Assembly: GCA_022750195.1 (NCBI GenBank)
Contig: JAKIWE010000001.1
Span: forward strand, 866,672 to 930,671
Origin: Thermoplasmata archaeon
GTDB lineage: Archaea > Thermoplasmatota > Thermoplasmata > Lutacidiplasmatales > UBA184
DNA: 64,000 bases
Reading direction: 5' to 3'
Below, piece by piece: positions 1-10,449 of the stretch. The notes under the pieces were generated by a model that ran no database searches, was not told the DNA's origin, and saw only the letters and a list, made by a program, of their open reading frames with translations. The position numbers and the translations under genes are program-made. Within the stretch, counting starts at the first letter, position 1. Each line of letters opens with the position of its first letter.

Positions 1-1
1 G

Positions 2-427
2 TTCGGCGAGGATCGCGCCGGGCTCGTCCGGCTGCTCAACCGGGAGGCCGGACTTTGGGCCTTGTCCGGAGGGACCAGCGACATGAAGACGCTCCTCGCC
101 CGTCAGGGTTCGGACACAGGGGCCGCAGACGCCGTGGAGAGCTTCTGTTACCAGGCCCGAAAGTACCTCGGGGCCTACGTCGCCGTCCTCGGGGGGCTCG
201 ACACGCTCGTCTTCACCGGAGGCATCGGGGAGAATTCTGAGGAGATCCGGGCCCGCGTCTGCGCGGGATGGGAGTTCCTCGGGCTTCGACTCGATCCGGT
301 GGCGAACCGTGCCGGGGCTTCTCTCATCTCCTCCGGAGCGAGCTCGGTGAACGTGCGGGTGATGAAAACGGACGAGAACCGGGTCGTGGCCCAGCACCTT
401 CGAACCTTCCTCGAGAAGGCTCCGTGA
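2..427 (+). CDS. ackA: acetate kinase, C-terminal part (5' end outside window)
   Basis: Frame of ORF 62..427; acetokinase C-terminal motifs 'VFTGGIGENSEEIR', 'SVNVRVMKTDENRVVA'; open at the left edge. Confidence 0.9.
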   Translation, partial: FGEDRAGLVRLLNREAGLWALSGGTSDMKTLLARQGSDTGAADAVESFCYQARKYLGAYVAVLGGLDTLVFTGGIGENSEEIRARVCAGWEFLGLRLDPVANRAGASLISSGASSVNVRVMKTDENRVVAQHLRTFLEKAP

Positions 428-430
428 CGC

Positions 431-2869
431 ATGTTCCGATTTGACCCGACCTACTCGAGCGCCGTCCCGGCCGACGGCGAGCCGGAGCCAACTCCGCCGG
501 CCTCCGGGCCCCTCTCCGAGAGCGAGCTGCGCCTGATCGACCGTTACTGGCAGGCCGCGAATTACCTGACGGTCGGCCAGATCTACCTCCTCGCGAATCC
601 GCTGCTCCACGAGCCGCTCCGACGCGAACACCTCAAACCACGGCTGCTGGGCCACTGGGGGACCTCCCCCGGGCTGAGCTTCATCTACGCCCACCTGAAC
701 CGGTTGATCCGGTCGACCGACGCGAACGTGATCCTTCTCGCCGGACCGGGGCACGGCGGGCCGGCGATCCTCGCGAACGTCTACCTCGAAGGAACGTACT
801 CGGAAGTCTACCCCGCGATGCCGACGAACGAGGAGGGCCTGCGTCGGCTGTTCCGTCAGTTCTCGACCCCGGGGGGCGTACCGAGCCACGTGAGCGCCCC
901 GACGCCCGGTTCGATCCATGAGGGCGGGGAGCTCGGTTACGTCCTCCTCCACGCCTTCGGTGCCGCGTTCGACAACCCGGAGCTGCTCGTCGTGGCCGTG
1001 GTCGGCGACGGGGAGGCCGAGACCGGCCCGCTCGAAGGGTCGTGGAAGGGGATTCGTTTCCTTCATCCGGCGCGGGATGGGGCGGTGCTGCCCATCCTTC
1101 ACTTGAACGGCTACAAGATCGCCGGTCCGACCGTCCTCGGCCGGACCTCGGACGCGGACCTTCGCGCCTGGTTGCAGGGGCTGGGATACGAACCGACCTT
1201 CGTGGAGGGCGACCGCCCCGAGTCCGTCCATCAGCAGTTCGCAGCGGCCCTCGACGCCTGCCACTCGCGCATCCGGTCGATTCAGTCGGAGGCGCGCGCC
1301 CGCGGGGTGGTGGGGCGGGTCACCTGGCCAATGATCGTCCTTCGAACGCCGAAAGGCTGGACCGGACCGGACGAGCTTGACGGGGTTCCGATCGAGGGTA
1401 CGTTCCGGGCCCACCAGGTCCCGCTGGCGAACGTGCGAACCGACCCTGAACAGCTCCGGCGACTGGAGGCATGGCTGCGGAGCTACCGACCCGACGAACT
1501 GTTCGACGCCGCCGGGACCCTCGTCCCAGAGCTCCGGGCTCTGGCACCCGTGGGGGGGCGCCGGCTCGGGTCGAACCCGCACGCGAACGGTGGGGGCCGG
1601 CCGATCGACCTGTCGCTGCCGGAGTATGCGGCCTACGCGCTGCCCGTAGCCCACCCCGGGGTCGAAACGGCGGAGTCCACCCGCCAACTCGGTCGCTGGC
1701 TGCGGGACATTTACACAGCGACCGCCACGGACCGGAACTTCCGGCTGTTCTGCCCCGACGAGGCGAACTCGAACCGTCTGGGCGACGTCTTCAGCGTCGA
1801 GAAGCGCTGCTTCGTCGGACCGGTCCTCTCCGTCGACGACCACGTCGCTCCCGAAGGGCGAGTGATGGAGGTGTTGAGCGAGCACAACTGCCACGGGTGG
1901 CTCGAAGGGTACCTTCTCACTGGCCGTCACGGCCTCTTCGCCACGTACGAGGCGTTCGCCATGGTCTCCGCCTCGATGACGGTCCAGTTCTCGAAATGGC
2001 TCGAGGAGGCGGCCGGACTTCCCTGGCGAGTCCCGATCCCCTCGCTGAACATCCTCCTCACGTCGACCTGCTGGCGGAACGACCACAACGGCTTCAGCCA
2101 CCAGGGACCGGGACTGATCGACGTCGTCCTCTCCAAGAGGGGGACCGTCGCCCGGATCTACCTACCCCCGGACGCGAACTGCCTGCTCTCGGTCGCCGAC
2201 CATTGCCTTCGCTCGCGCAACTACGTGAACCTCATCGTCATCGACAAGCAGCCCCAACTCCAGTGGCTCAGCCTCGAGGAGGCGCGCGCGCACTGCGCGC
2301 GAGGCGCCTCGACCTGGGCGTGGGCGGGCCATCTCGACGACGGGTCCCCCGACGTGGTCCTCGCCTGCGCGGGCGACATCCCCACGCTCGAGACCGTCGC
2401 GGCGGCGTGGTGGCTCCGCCGTTTGGCTCCGGACCTCAAGGTCCGGGTGGTCAACGTCGTCGACCTCATGGCCCTCTTCCCGCCGGAGTACCACCCTCAC
2501 GGCCTCGACGAGGCCCGGTTCGTCGAGATGTTCACCGCCGACCGGCCGGTCGTCTTCGCCTTCCACGGCTACCAGCGGGCGATCCACGAGATCATCCACG
2601 GCCACCCGAACGTCGACCGGTTCCACGTGCGCGGCTTTTGCGAACAGGGAACGACCACGACCCCCTTCGAGATGGTGGCGCTCAACGGGATGAGCCGCTT
2701 CCACCTCGCGAGCGAGGCGGTCCGGCGGGTCGGGCGGCTGAAGGATCGCGCGCCGGCGATCCTCGCGGAGCTCGAGGCGAAACTGACCACAGCGAGCGCC
2801 TATGCTCTCGAACATTTCGAGGACCCCGAAGAGATACGGTCCTGGACGTGGAGCTCCGACGCCCCGTAG
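431..2869 (+). CDS. xfp: xylulose-5-phosphate/fructose-6-phosphate phosphoketolase
   Basis: 812 aa; 'LKPRLLGHWGTSPGLSFIYAHLNRLI', 'GPGHGGPAILANVYLEGTYSEVYP', 'GDGEAETGPLEGSWKG' characteristic of phosphoketolases; 3 nt after ackA stop. Confidence 0.95.
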   Translation: MFRFDPTYSSAVPADGEPEPTPPASGPLSESELRLIDRYWQAANYLTVGQIYLLANPLLHEPLRREHLKPRLLGHWGTSPGLSFIYAHLNRLIRSTDANVILLAGPGHGGPAILANVYLEGTYSEVYPAMPTNEEGLRRLFRQFSTPGGVPSHVSAPTPGSIHEGGELGYVLLHAFGAAFDNPELLVVAVVGDGEAETGPLEGSWKGIRFLHPARDGAVLPILHLNGYKIAGPTVLGRTSDADLRAWLQGLGYEPTFVEGDRPESVHQQFAAALDACHSRIRSIQSEARARGVVGRVTWPMIVLRTPKGWTGPDELDGVPIEGTFRAHQVPLANVRTDPEQLRRLEAWLRSYRPDELFDAAGTLVPELRALAPVGGRRLGSNPHANGGGRPIDLSLPEYAAYALPVAHPGVETAESTRQLGRWLRDIYTATATDRNFRLFCPDEANSNRLGDVFSVEKRCFVGPVLSVDDHVAPEGRVMEVLSEHNCHGWLEGYLLTGRHGLFATYEAFAMVSASMTVQFSKWLEEAAGLPWRVPIPSLNILLTSTCWRNDHNGFSHQGPGLIDVVLSKRGTVARIYLPPDANCLLSVADHCLRSRNYVNLIVIDKQPQLQWLSLEEARAHCARGASTWAWAGHLDDGSPDVVLACAGDIPTLETVAAAWWLRRLAPDLKVRVVNVVDLMALFPPEYHPHGLDEARFVEMFTADRPVVFAFHGYQRAIHEIIHGHPNVDRFHVRGFCEQGTTTTPFEMVALNGMSRFHLASEAVRRVGRLKDRAPAILAELEAKLTTASAYALEHFEDPEEIRSWTWSSDAP

Positions 2870-3021
2870 GCCGCTGACGGAGCCTGCCTCGGCGCGGGGA
2901 GAGACGTCGAGATCAACCCCGGCTACGCGAGGGCCGCGAACCGGGCCAAACTCTCTATAGCGTGGGCCGCTTGGCGACGCGTCGGGCGCGGGGGGTTTCC
3001 AGCCCTCCTCCCGGTGGCATC

Positions 3022-3471
3022 ATGAACGCATCAGCGAAGGGATCGAAGCCGGCGGGCGCGACGGGCGGATCGGGAGCGGGCACCAGGGACCGGCCGTGGA
3101 AACTCACGACCCCGAGCGGAGGATCGGAGTTCCTGGCGTTCAGGGACGAGAGCCTGTCGCCTCCGGCCCTGGTCGTTCAAGTGGGCAAGACCGAACTTCG
3201 CTACCAGTTGCGGTGCCTCGACGACCTCCGTGTCTATCTGAAGTCGAAAGGGGACTGGGTTCCCCTCGGCGGCGCCGATGAGCTAAAGCCCGCCGCGGAC
3301 GGGACGGTGGAAGCGTGGGGTCGGTCCCCGAAGAATCCGGTGGGCGGCTGGTATGGGCTGAAGAAAGGCCTGCGCGGACGGTTCGGGGTCTACGTCCCAC
3401 CGGTCATGAAGGTCCTCGGCCTCGCCGAGGTCGAGAACAACCCCAAGAACAACCGAATGCGGGCGATTTGA
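3022..3471 (+). CDS. conserved hypothetical small protein
   Basis: In-frame ATG at 3022 within ORF 2962..3471; ordered composition in the C-terminal 110 aa. Confidence 0.55.
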   Translation: MNASAKGSKPAGATGGSGAGTRDRPWKLTTPSGGSEFLAFRDESLSPPALVVQVGKTELRYQLRCLDDLRVYLKSKGDWVPLGGADELKPAADGTVEAWGRSPKNPVGGWYGLKKGLRGRFGVYVPPVMKVLGLAEVENNPKNNRMRAI

Positions 3472-3624
3472 GGCCGCCGCGCGTCGCGTGGGCGACCACC
3501 GGGCGTCGCTCGCCGACGGCCTCCACGGCGTTGGTTCGTGAGGCTGAGCGCTCCTGCAGCGGAGAGCCGCGGAAGGTGGAAGGCTGCCGGTGCGCGCCTT
3601 GTAAGTAGGAACGGATTTCTCTCG

Positions 3625-6267
3625 ATGACGATGCGCTGGAATCGCCTGCTCGCGGTGACCGCGCTCGTCCTCCTGTTGCCGGCGGCGTCGGGGGCAGGAG
3701 CTGCCCCCCACGGAGCCCACGCTCCGACCGCGTCGCTCGGGACCGTCCGTCCCGGAACGCTGCATCGTCCGACCGTTCCACCGTCCGGCTACCCGGTCGA
3801 CTCTTGGCCGACCTACCTCTCGAATCCGGAGCGCACGGGGGCGAATCTCGGAGAGCGGACGATCGCGGTCTCGAACGCTTCGAACCTCTCGATCCTCTGG
3901 TCGATCAAGACCAACGGCTCCGGGTTCGGTTCCCCGACCATCGTCAACGGCACCGTGTTCGCCGGAGCCTGGGACGGCTACGAGTACGCGCTGAACGCCT
4001 CGACCGGCCACATCCTTTGGAAGGCGAAGCTGGGAACGGACCCGAACTGCAGCTGGGGGAACCCGATGGGCATCGACGGAAGCGCCGCCGTGTGGAACGG
4101 CACGGTGTTCGTCGGGGGCGGCGACGATTACTGGTACGCGCTCAATGCAGCGAACGGTTCGGTCGACTGGCGGGTGAAGGTCGGGGACAACAGCCCGTCC
4201 GGCGGGAACTTCAACTGGGCGAGCCCGCTGATCTACCACGGCTTCGAGTACATCGGCATCGCCAGCTGCATCGATAGCCCCCTGGTGCAGGGGAAGCTCC
4301 TCATGGTCAACCTCTCCGGGACCCACGGCATCGTCCACAGCTTCGACTTCGTTCCGAACGGCCAGACCGGCGGAACGATCTGGACGACCTCCGCGGTCGA
4401 CCCGGCGACCGGACGGATCTGGGTCTCGTCCGGCAACGACGACGGCTCGTCGAGTCAGCCGTACACGGAGGCGATCGTCGCGCTCAACGCCTCCAACCTG
4501 TCGCTGGTCGGGCACTGGCAGGTGCCCGGGGTCGTGGGCACCGACTCCGACTTCGGTGCCGGGCCCACGCTCTTCAACGACAGCACCGGCCGTACCCTCG
4601 TCGCCGCGACGAACAAGAACGGGGTCCTCTACGCGCTCAACCGCAGCAACGTGACGGAGAACGGCAGCTGGGCGCCGGTGTGGACCCTGACGACCGGGGG
4701 CGGGTTCTCGCCGGCGGCGTTCGACGGCAGCACGCTGTACGCCGGCGGCGGAGCGGTCACGGTCGGTAGCACGAACTTCGCCGGCTCGGTCCGGGCGGTC
4801 GACCCGGCGAACGGGAGCGTCCGATGGACCCACGGCACCTCGGCGCTCGTCTACGCGGGCCTCGCGTATGCGAACGGGCTCGTGGTCGATGGTTCCGGCG
4901 CGACGCTCGAGGTCCTCGACGCCGCGAACGGCACGGCGCTCAAGACCCTCTCCATCGCCAGCGGCCAGACGATCAACGGGGCGCCGAGCATCGCGCAGGG
5001 CCGGATCTTCTTTGAATCCGGCGACTCGTCGACGACCGGCTACTTCTACGCGGTCGGGCTCCCGCTCGGCCTCGCCGCGAACGAGACCCCCACGAGCGGC
5101 TCCGCGCCCGTGGGCGTCCGTTTCACCGGGAGCCCGACGGGCGGGATGCCGCCGTACAACTTCTCCTGGTCGTTCGGGGACGGGAGCGTCGGATTCGGAA
5201 GCCCTACGGTCCATTGGTACTCGCTGGGCGGCACGTTCAACATCTCGCTCCAAGTACGCGACTCGGCCAACGCGAGCCGAAACGCCACCCTCCAGATCGT
5301 GGTCGGCGCTCCCCTGACCACGTCCATCGAGCTCGTCCCTACCTCCGGAGTGGCCCCCTTGACGGTCTCGCTCACCGCCGTGGCGCAGAACGGCGCCGGG
5401 GCCCCGTACAACTTCAGTTGGGATTTCGGCGACGGCTCACCTGTGACGTTCGCGGCGACCACGAGCCATCGGTTTGGTTCGGCCGGCACCTACACGGTCG
5501 GGTTGGAGGCACGCGATCCGGTGGGCCATACGGCGAACGCAACGGCCGTCGTGAGCGTCGGCGCTCCGCTGTCGGCCACGGCGCACGCGTCCACGCTCGC
5601 GGGCGTGGCTCCGCTCCAGGTGTTGTTCATGGCCTCGGCGCTCAACGGGTCGTCGCCGTACCGATTCACGTGGAACTTCGGCGACCAGAGCCCCGAGTCG
5701 ACGCAGAGCACCGTCTACCACACATTCCTGCAACCGGGCCAGTATACCACGACGCTCGAGGTTCGGGACCAGGTGAATGCCGACGTGACCCAGAGCTTCC
5801 ACATCAACGTGGGCGCACCCCTCGCGTCGGCCCTCTCCGCGCCGGTGGCGTCGAACGAGAGTTGCCCGGCCCACGCGATCGAGGTCACGTTCCACGCCTC
5901 CGCCACCGGGGGCGGGCCGCCCTACACCTACGGTTGGCAGTTCGGCGACGGTAGCTCGAACGCTCCGGCGGGAGCCACCGTCGCCCACAACTACACCCGG
6001 AACGGAACGTTCGCCGTCAACGTCACGGTGCACGATACGAACGGTTCGCTCGCGAGCTCCTCCACGTCGACCACGATCGTCCTGGTCGCCTGCCCGGGGT
6101 CGGTGCACCCGGTGCTACCGCCGACCCCGAAGAACAGCTCCAGCACCGTGACCACCGAAGAATGGATCGGGGCCGGGCTGATCGTCGGCGCTGCCGGCGT
6201 CGTCGCGACGCTCTGGCTCGCGACTCGACGGGCCCCCCCGAGCGGTGGGGAGCCCCGGACGCCGTAG
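3625..6267 (+). CDS. secreted PQQ-like beta-propeller protein with several PKD domains and C-terminal TM anchor
   Basis: Signal peptide 'MTMRWNRLLAVTALVLLLPAASGAGA'; PQQ-type repeats ('ALNASTGHILWKAKLG','ALNAANGSVDWRVKVG'); PKD motifs 'YNFSWSFGDGS','FTWNFGDQSP'; C-terminal 'EEWIGAGLIVGAAGVVATLWLATRR'. Confidence 0.85.
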   Translation: MTMRWNRLLAVTALVLLLPAASGAGAAPHGAHAPTASLGTVRPGTLHRPTVPPSGYPVDSWPTYLSNPERTGANLGERTIAVSNASNLSILWSIKTNGSGFGSPTIVNGTVFAGAWDGYEYALNASTGHILWKAKLGTDPNCSWGNPMGIDGSAAVWNGTVFVGGGDDYWYALNAANGSVDWRVKVGDNSPSGGNFNWASPLIYHGFEYIGIASCIDSPLVQGKLLMVNLSGTHGIVHSFDFVPNGQTGGTIWTTSAVDPATGRIWVSSGNDDGSSSQPYTEAIVALNASNLSLVGHWQVPGVVGTDSDFGAGPTLFNDSTGRTLVAATNKNGVLYALNRSNVTENGSWAPVWTLTTGGGFSPAAFDGSTLYAGGGAVTVGSTNFAGSVRAVDPANGSVRWTHGTSALVYAGLAYANGLVVDGSGATLEVLDAANGTALKTLSIASGQTINGAPSIAQGRIFFESGDSSTTGYFYAVGLPLGLAANETPTSGSAPVGVRFTGSPTGGMPPYNFSWSFGDGSVGFGSPTVHWYSLGGTFNISLQVRDSANASRNATLQIVVGAPLTTSIELVPTSGVAPLTVSLTAVAQNGAGAPYNFSWDFGDGSPVTFAATTSHRFGSAGTYTVGLEARDPVGHTANATAVVSVGAPLSATAHASTLAGVAPLQVLFMASALNGSSPYRFTWNFGDQSPESTQSTVYHTFLQPGQYTTTLEVRDQVNADVTQSFHINVGAPLASALSAPVASNESCPAHAIEVTFHASATGGGPPYTYGWQFGDGSSNAPAGATVAHNYTRNGTFAVNVTVHDTNGSLASSSTSTTIVLVACPGSVHPVLPPTPKNSSSTVTTEEWIGAGLIVGAAGVVATLWLATRRAPPSGGEPRTP

Positions 6268-6312
6268 CGCCGGAACAGCGCCCGACCGCCGCCGAGCGCT
6301 CGGAACGTCGCC

Positions 6313-8601
6313 CTAGCGCCGCGGGCGCGAGAGGATCACGGCGGCCGCGATCACGACCGCCCCGACGACCGTACCGACAGCGATCCATTCCGCGCTCACC
6401 GTGCCCGAGCCGGCCGAGGTGGTCGGGGTAGAGGGCGGTGGAGGCAGGGACCGCGTCGGTCCTGGGCCGATCGTCAACGTGACGGACTGAGCGCTGGTCC
6501 GGCCGTTCGAGTCGACGACGGTGAGCGTCGCCGTGTAGGTGCCGGCGTTCTGGTAGGCGTGGGTGGTGTTGAGCTGGGCGGAGCCGAGGCCGTCGCCGAA
6601 GTTCCAGGCCTCGAAGTAGGGTCCGGTCCCCCCGCCGACGGAGCCGAGGAAGGTGACGTTCGTCGTCGCTCGGGCGGTGAGGGGTTCCGCGAGCGCCTCA
6701 GCCCATAGCCCGGTCGTCACCGTGAGATTGACGAACGCCACGTGTTGGGTTCCTCGGGCGTCGACCGCCAAGAGCGTGACCCCGATCGACCCGCTGGCGT
6801 TGAACGTGTGCTGGACCGTGGGCTGGGTGGACAGTGTACCATCCCCGAAGTTCCATCGCAGGGTGTACGGCGCGAAACCCCCGGCGACGTTCGACGCGAA
6901 CCAGACCGAGAGCGGCGCGGGTCCCGACACCGTCGAGGCGGTCGCCACGACGGAGAGTGGTACGACCGTGGGCGCGATCACGTGGATGGTGAAGCTGTGG
7001 TCCTGGCTCGCGCCCACGGTGTCGGTGACGGTCACGGTCGCCACGAAGACGCCGGCGGCCGGGTAGACGAAGGTCGGCGAGGCGAGCGAGCTCGGGCTCC
7101 CGACTCCGGAGCTCCAGGAGTAGGTGTACGGCGCGGTTCCCCCGGTGGCTATGGAGGAGAACTGCACGGACAGCGGCGCCGTCCCGTTCACCGGGGAGGC
7201 GAGGGCGGTCAGCTCCAGGGGGATGATGACGTCGACACTGAAGTGGGCCACGGCCGACGCACCGTTCGCGTCCATCACGGTGGCCGACGGGAAGTACATC
7301 CCGGCCGTGGTGTAGACGACCCCGGCGGTCGCGTTGTCGACGACCTGGCCGTTCCCGAGATCCCAAGCATAGGTGAAGGGAGCCAGTCCACCGGCCTCCG
7401 AGGCGGTGACGTTCACCGTGAGCGGCGCCGCCCCCCCGTTCGCGGTGATCGACGCCGTCAGGTTGAGGCCGTAGTACTCCCAGGTATCGTCCAAGCTCGA
7501 GGCCCCGCTCCCGCTGAACAGAACGAGCACGGAGTCCACCGGGTCGTCGGCCATCTCTCCAAAGAGACGGCCGGGCGGCGAAGCGATCGAGCTCTGCTCG
7601 GTCCACCGGCCTGCCGAAAACCACCAGGTGTCGCCGAGGTTGTAGGAGTAGGTGCCCGCTCCCCCGTAGATCACGACGGCGGGGATCGTCGGGTCGAACG
7701 CGGCGCTCGCCTCGGAACGCGCGGTCGGGTGAACGATGGCCGTGTTCTCCGTCCAGTTGCCGGCGTTGAACGTCCACGTGTCCCCGTCGTAGTTGCTCCC
7801 GTAGTCATCCCCGCCGAACAGTACCGTGGTGTTGTCGGCCGGGTCGCTGACCAGCGACGGATTCTCCCGAGCCGACGGCGACGGGCTGGGATGGAGTTGC
7901 GTCCAGTTGCCGTTCACGAACGTCCACGTGTCGCCGATCGCACCGCCGGCGCAACCGCCGAAGAGCAGGATCTCCTGGTCGGCGGAGTCCCACGCCATCG
8001 ACGAGGCCCAGCGGGCGGAGGGATGGCTCGTGGGGGCGAGCTCCGTCCAGTTGCCGTGCAGGAACGTCCAGGTGTCGGAGAGGTCGCCGCCACTGTTCGA
8101 TCCGCCGAAGAGGACCAGGTAGCCGTCGATCGGATCCCACGCCAGCGTCGAATGGTCGCGTCCCGGGGGCGAGGTGTGCGGGTGCAGCTGCGTCCACTTC
8201 CCGGCGTGGAAGGCCCACGTGTCGGCGAGGTAGCTCCCCACGTACCCGCCGAACATCAGAAGGTAGTTGTCGACCGGGTCAAACGCGAAACTTCGACCGT
8301 AGCTACGGTAGGGGGGAGTGCTCCCGGTGGTGCCGGTCAGGTTCGCCCATCCGGGGAGGCTCGAACCGTTCTCGGTGACCGGCCCGAAGCTGAGGGGATG
8401 ACCCTGCGGTTTCGCCGGCGCGGTCAGGACGGACAGGGCGGCCGCCCCCGAGCTGGGCGACAGGCCCGGAGGAGACCGGTGGACCGAACTGGTCGGAACT
8501 CCCTGAGTGGCCACCATCGTGGCAGCCGCCAGGAGGAGAATCACAAGCGCGAGCCGGGACGGGCGGACGGTGGTCAGCGTTCGTACGGTCATGGTTCTCA
8601 A
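6313..8601 (-). CDS. secreted kelch-repeat/PKD-domain surface protein, TM anchored (start may be 8592)
   Basis: Repeats 'DTWTFxxGNWTxLxPxxxPxxR..LVLFGG'; PKD 'LRWNFGDGTLS','EAWNFGDG'; signal peptide and C-terminal TM. Confidence 0.85.
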   Translation of the reverse strand: MRTMTVRTLTTVRPSRLALVILLLAAATMVATQGVPTSSVHRSPPGLSPSSGAAALSVLTAPAKPQGHPLSFGPVTENGSSLPGWANLTGTTGSTPPYRSYGRSFAFDPVDNYLLMFGGYVGSYLADTWAFHAGKWTQLHPHTSPPGRDHSTLAWDPIDGYLVLFGGSNSGGDLSDTWTFLHGNWTELAPTSHPSARWASSMAWDSADQEILLFGGCAGGAIGDTWTFVNGNWTQLHPSPSPSARENPSLVSDPADNTTVLFGGDDYGSNYDGDTWTFNAGNWTENTAIVHPTARSEASAAFDPTIPAVVIYGGAGTYSYNLGDTWWFSAGRWTEQSSIASPPGRLFGEMADDPVDSVLVLFSGSGASSLDDTWEYYGLNLTASITANGGAAPLTVNVTASEAGGLAPFTYAWDLGNGQVVDNATAGVVYTTAGMYFPSATVMDANGASAVAHFSVDVIIPLELTALASPVNGTAPLSVQFSSIATGGTAPYTYSWSSGVGSPSSLASPTFVYPAAGVFVATVTVTDTVGASQDHSFTIHVIAPTVVPLSVVATASTVSGPAPLSVWFASNVAGGFAPYTLRWNFGDGTLSTQPTVQHTFNASGSIGVTLLAVDARGTQHVAFVNLTVTTGLWAEALAEPLTARATTNVTFLGSVGGGTGPYFEAWNFGDGLGSAQLNTTHAYQNAGTYTATLTVVDSNGRTSAQSVTLTIGPGPTRSLPPPPSTPTTSAGSGTVSAEWIAVGTVVGAVVIAAAVILSRPRR

Positions 8602-8840
8602 TTGAGGGCCGACCGAACGAGGGGGTTATCGAACTATGCAACGGTTATCGCGACTCGGTAAGGCTTTGCTCCTCCGAACCAGGACTGCGCGCGGCTCCCC
8701 GGGTGGTTCCCTCCGAGGGCACCCCGCCGACCTCGGGCGCCGGCCCGTACGAACCGGCGGTGTGCTCGGGGCGGAAGACCATGCCGGTCGGCCGGGGCGA
8801 GGCTCGTTCGCGTCGCCACACGGAAGCCGGTTTAGTGCGT

Positions 8841-9788
8841 CTACAGTCCTGGTGCGGGCGGAACCAGGCCCAGGTCGCTAAGGGTCTGGCGTGCGGCATC
8901 CTCTACCGTTGGGACCGGACCGAACAGTTCCGCCTGCATCCGAGTGTCGGCAATGTACTGTCCGGTCGCAAAGAACCGACCCATGGCCATCATCCCCCGC
9001 GTCGAGGGGCTGAAGACAGCAGCGATCCGACCGAGGAGCTGAAAGCCGGGCCCGCTCATCGAACGGGTCGTCATCGGACGCCCCAAGAGTCGGCCGATCA
9101 GCTCGGTAAGCTCGGGGCCGGAGAGCGGGCGATCGGAGCCGAGGTCGATCCGCTGGCCGAGCGCGCGCGGCTCGTCGACCGCGAGGGCCAAGGCCCGCGC
9201 GACCTCGTCGGGGGCGATGAACGACATGCGGACCCCGGCGGGGGTCAGTCCCATGACCCGGCCTTTTCGAAGTCCGTCCAGCATCCACTCGCGGTTGGAC
9301 CCTTTAGGTGCCCCGAGGAAGGCACCGGGGCGAAGCGACACGAACGGCACCCCCTGGGACTGAAGGTAGTCCTCGGTCACCTTCTTCGCCCAGAAGTGGG
9401 GCACGTTCGGGGCCCTCTCGCTAGCGAGGATGCCCAGGAACACGAATCTCGGGACCGCCGCGTGCTTCGCGGCGTCGACCAGGTTCCGGTTCCCCTCGAA
9501 GTCGGTGCGCAGCGAGTCCCCTTTCTTGCGGCGGGAGTAGCCGATGGCCGTGCTGACGACGGCGCTCACGCCTGCCATAGCGCGGGTGAGCGACGTCGGG
9601 TCGAGCATGTCGCCGGGAACGATCGTCACGCCCTCCTTCGGGAGCCCGCTCACGTCGCTCCCAGGTCGTACGAGGGCTCGGACGCTCTTGCCCCGAGCGA
9701 GGAGGGCTTGGAGCGTCCGTCCCCCCAGGTCGCCGGTGGCGCCCACGAGCAGCACCGGGAGGGCCCCCGTCGCCGCCGAGGTTGGCAT
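8841..9788 (-). CDS. NAD(P)-binding NmrA-like/atypical SDR family protein
   Basis: 'LLVGATGDLGGRTLQALLARGKSVRALVRPGSD' Rossmann motif; NmrA-like layout. Confidence 0.8.
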   Translation of the reverse strand: MPTSAATGALPVLLVGATGDLGGRTLQALLARGKSVRALVRPGSDVSGLPKEGVTIVPGDMLDPTSLTRAMAGVSAVVSTAIGYSRRKKGDSLRTDFEGNRNLVDAAKHAAVPRFVFLGILASERAPNVPHFWAKKVTEDYLQSQGVPFVSLRPGAFLGAPKGSNREWMLDGLRKGRVMGLTPAGVRMSFIAPDEVARALALAVDEPRALGQRIDLGSDRPLSGPELTELIGRLLGRPMTTRSMSGPGFQLLGRIAAVFSPSTRGMMAMGRFFATGQYIADTRMQAELFGPVPTVEDAARQTLSDLGLVPPAPGL

Positions 9789-9936
9789 GCCGCGGCAAGA
9801 TCCCGTCGCGATATAGTCCCGAGGTCCCGCCCCCCTTTCTCGATTCTTGGTTGCCGGTAGGGAGGAGTTTCCCCGGCTCGCCCCGGGTGTCGTTCCCTGC
9901 CCTAGGGAGGCCTCGTCGCTTTTCTGGGGGAAGTGC

Positions 9937-10353
9937 GTGCGCCGTGGCGTGGAGGAGCCGCACCCCGAACCGACCTTCTTTGGCCCCCTGCTGGTGGCGA
10001 GGGATTTCGAGCTGACGGTGAGCTTCTACCGCACGGTGCTCGGGCTGCCGGTCACGGGATCCGCGCCGTACGCCAAATGCGTCTCCAAAAGCTCGACGTT
10101 CTCCATCGTCGAAGCCGGCTGGTGGGCCCGGGTCAACGCCTCGGATCGCCCCCCGCAGAGCGAGGCCCCCCTCTCGAACACCGTCCTGGCGGTCCAGGTC
10201 GCTGACCTCGACGAGACCTTCGAGCGACTGAGCGTTACCGGGACACGGTTCCTGAGTCCACCGGCTCCTCGCGAGCCGATGGGGGTCCGGAACGCGTTCC
10301 TCCGCGATCCTGACGGCCGGATTGTGATGCTCACGGGGCCGCTCCTAACGTAG
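9937..10353 (+). CDS. VOC (glyoxalase/bleomycin resistance) family protein
   Basis: 'FFGPLLVARDFELTVSFYRTVLGLPVTG...FLRDPDGRIVML'; GTG start at 9937 proposed within ORF 9847..10353. Confidence 0.75.
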   Translation: MRRGVEEPHPEPTFFGPLLVARDFELTVSFYRTVLGLPVTGSAPYAKCVSKSSTFSIVEAGWWARVNASDRPPQSEAPLSNTVLAVQVADLDETFERLSVTGTRFLSPPAPREPMGVRNAFLRDPDGRIVMLTGPLLT

Positions 10354-10449
10354 GCCGGACCCAGGTCCACCCGCGCTTCAGGAGCAACTTCCGTCGAGGG
10401 GGAGCAACCACTCTCCGGGCTCCCGGGACAGCTCGGGCGATTTCGGGAG

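Noticed and set aside
1471-2877. 468-aa plus-strand ORF
   Set aside because: Shadow frame inside phosphoketolase.
3283-5253. 656-aa minus-strand ORF
   Set aside because: Antisense to the PQQ/PKD protein; compositional artefact.
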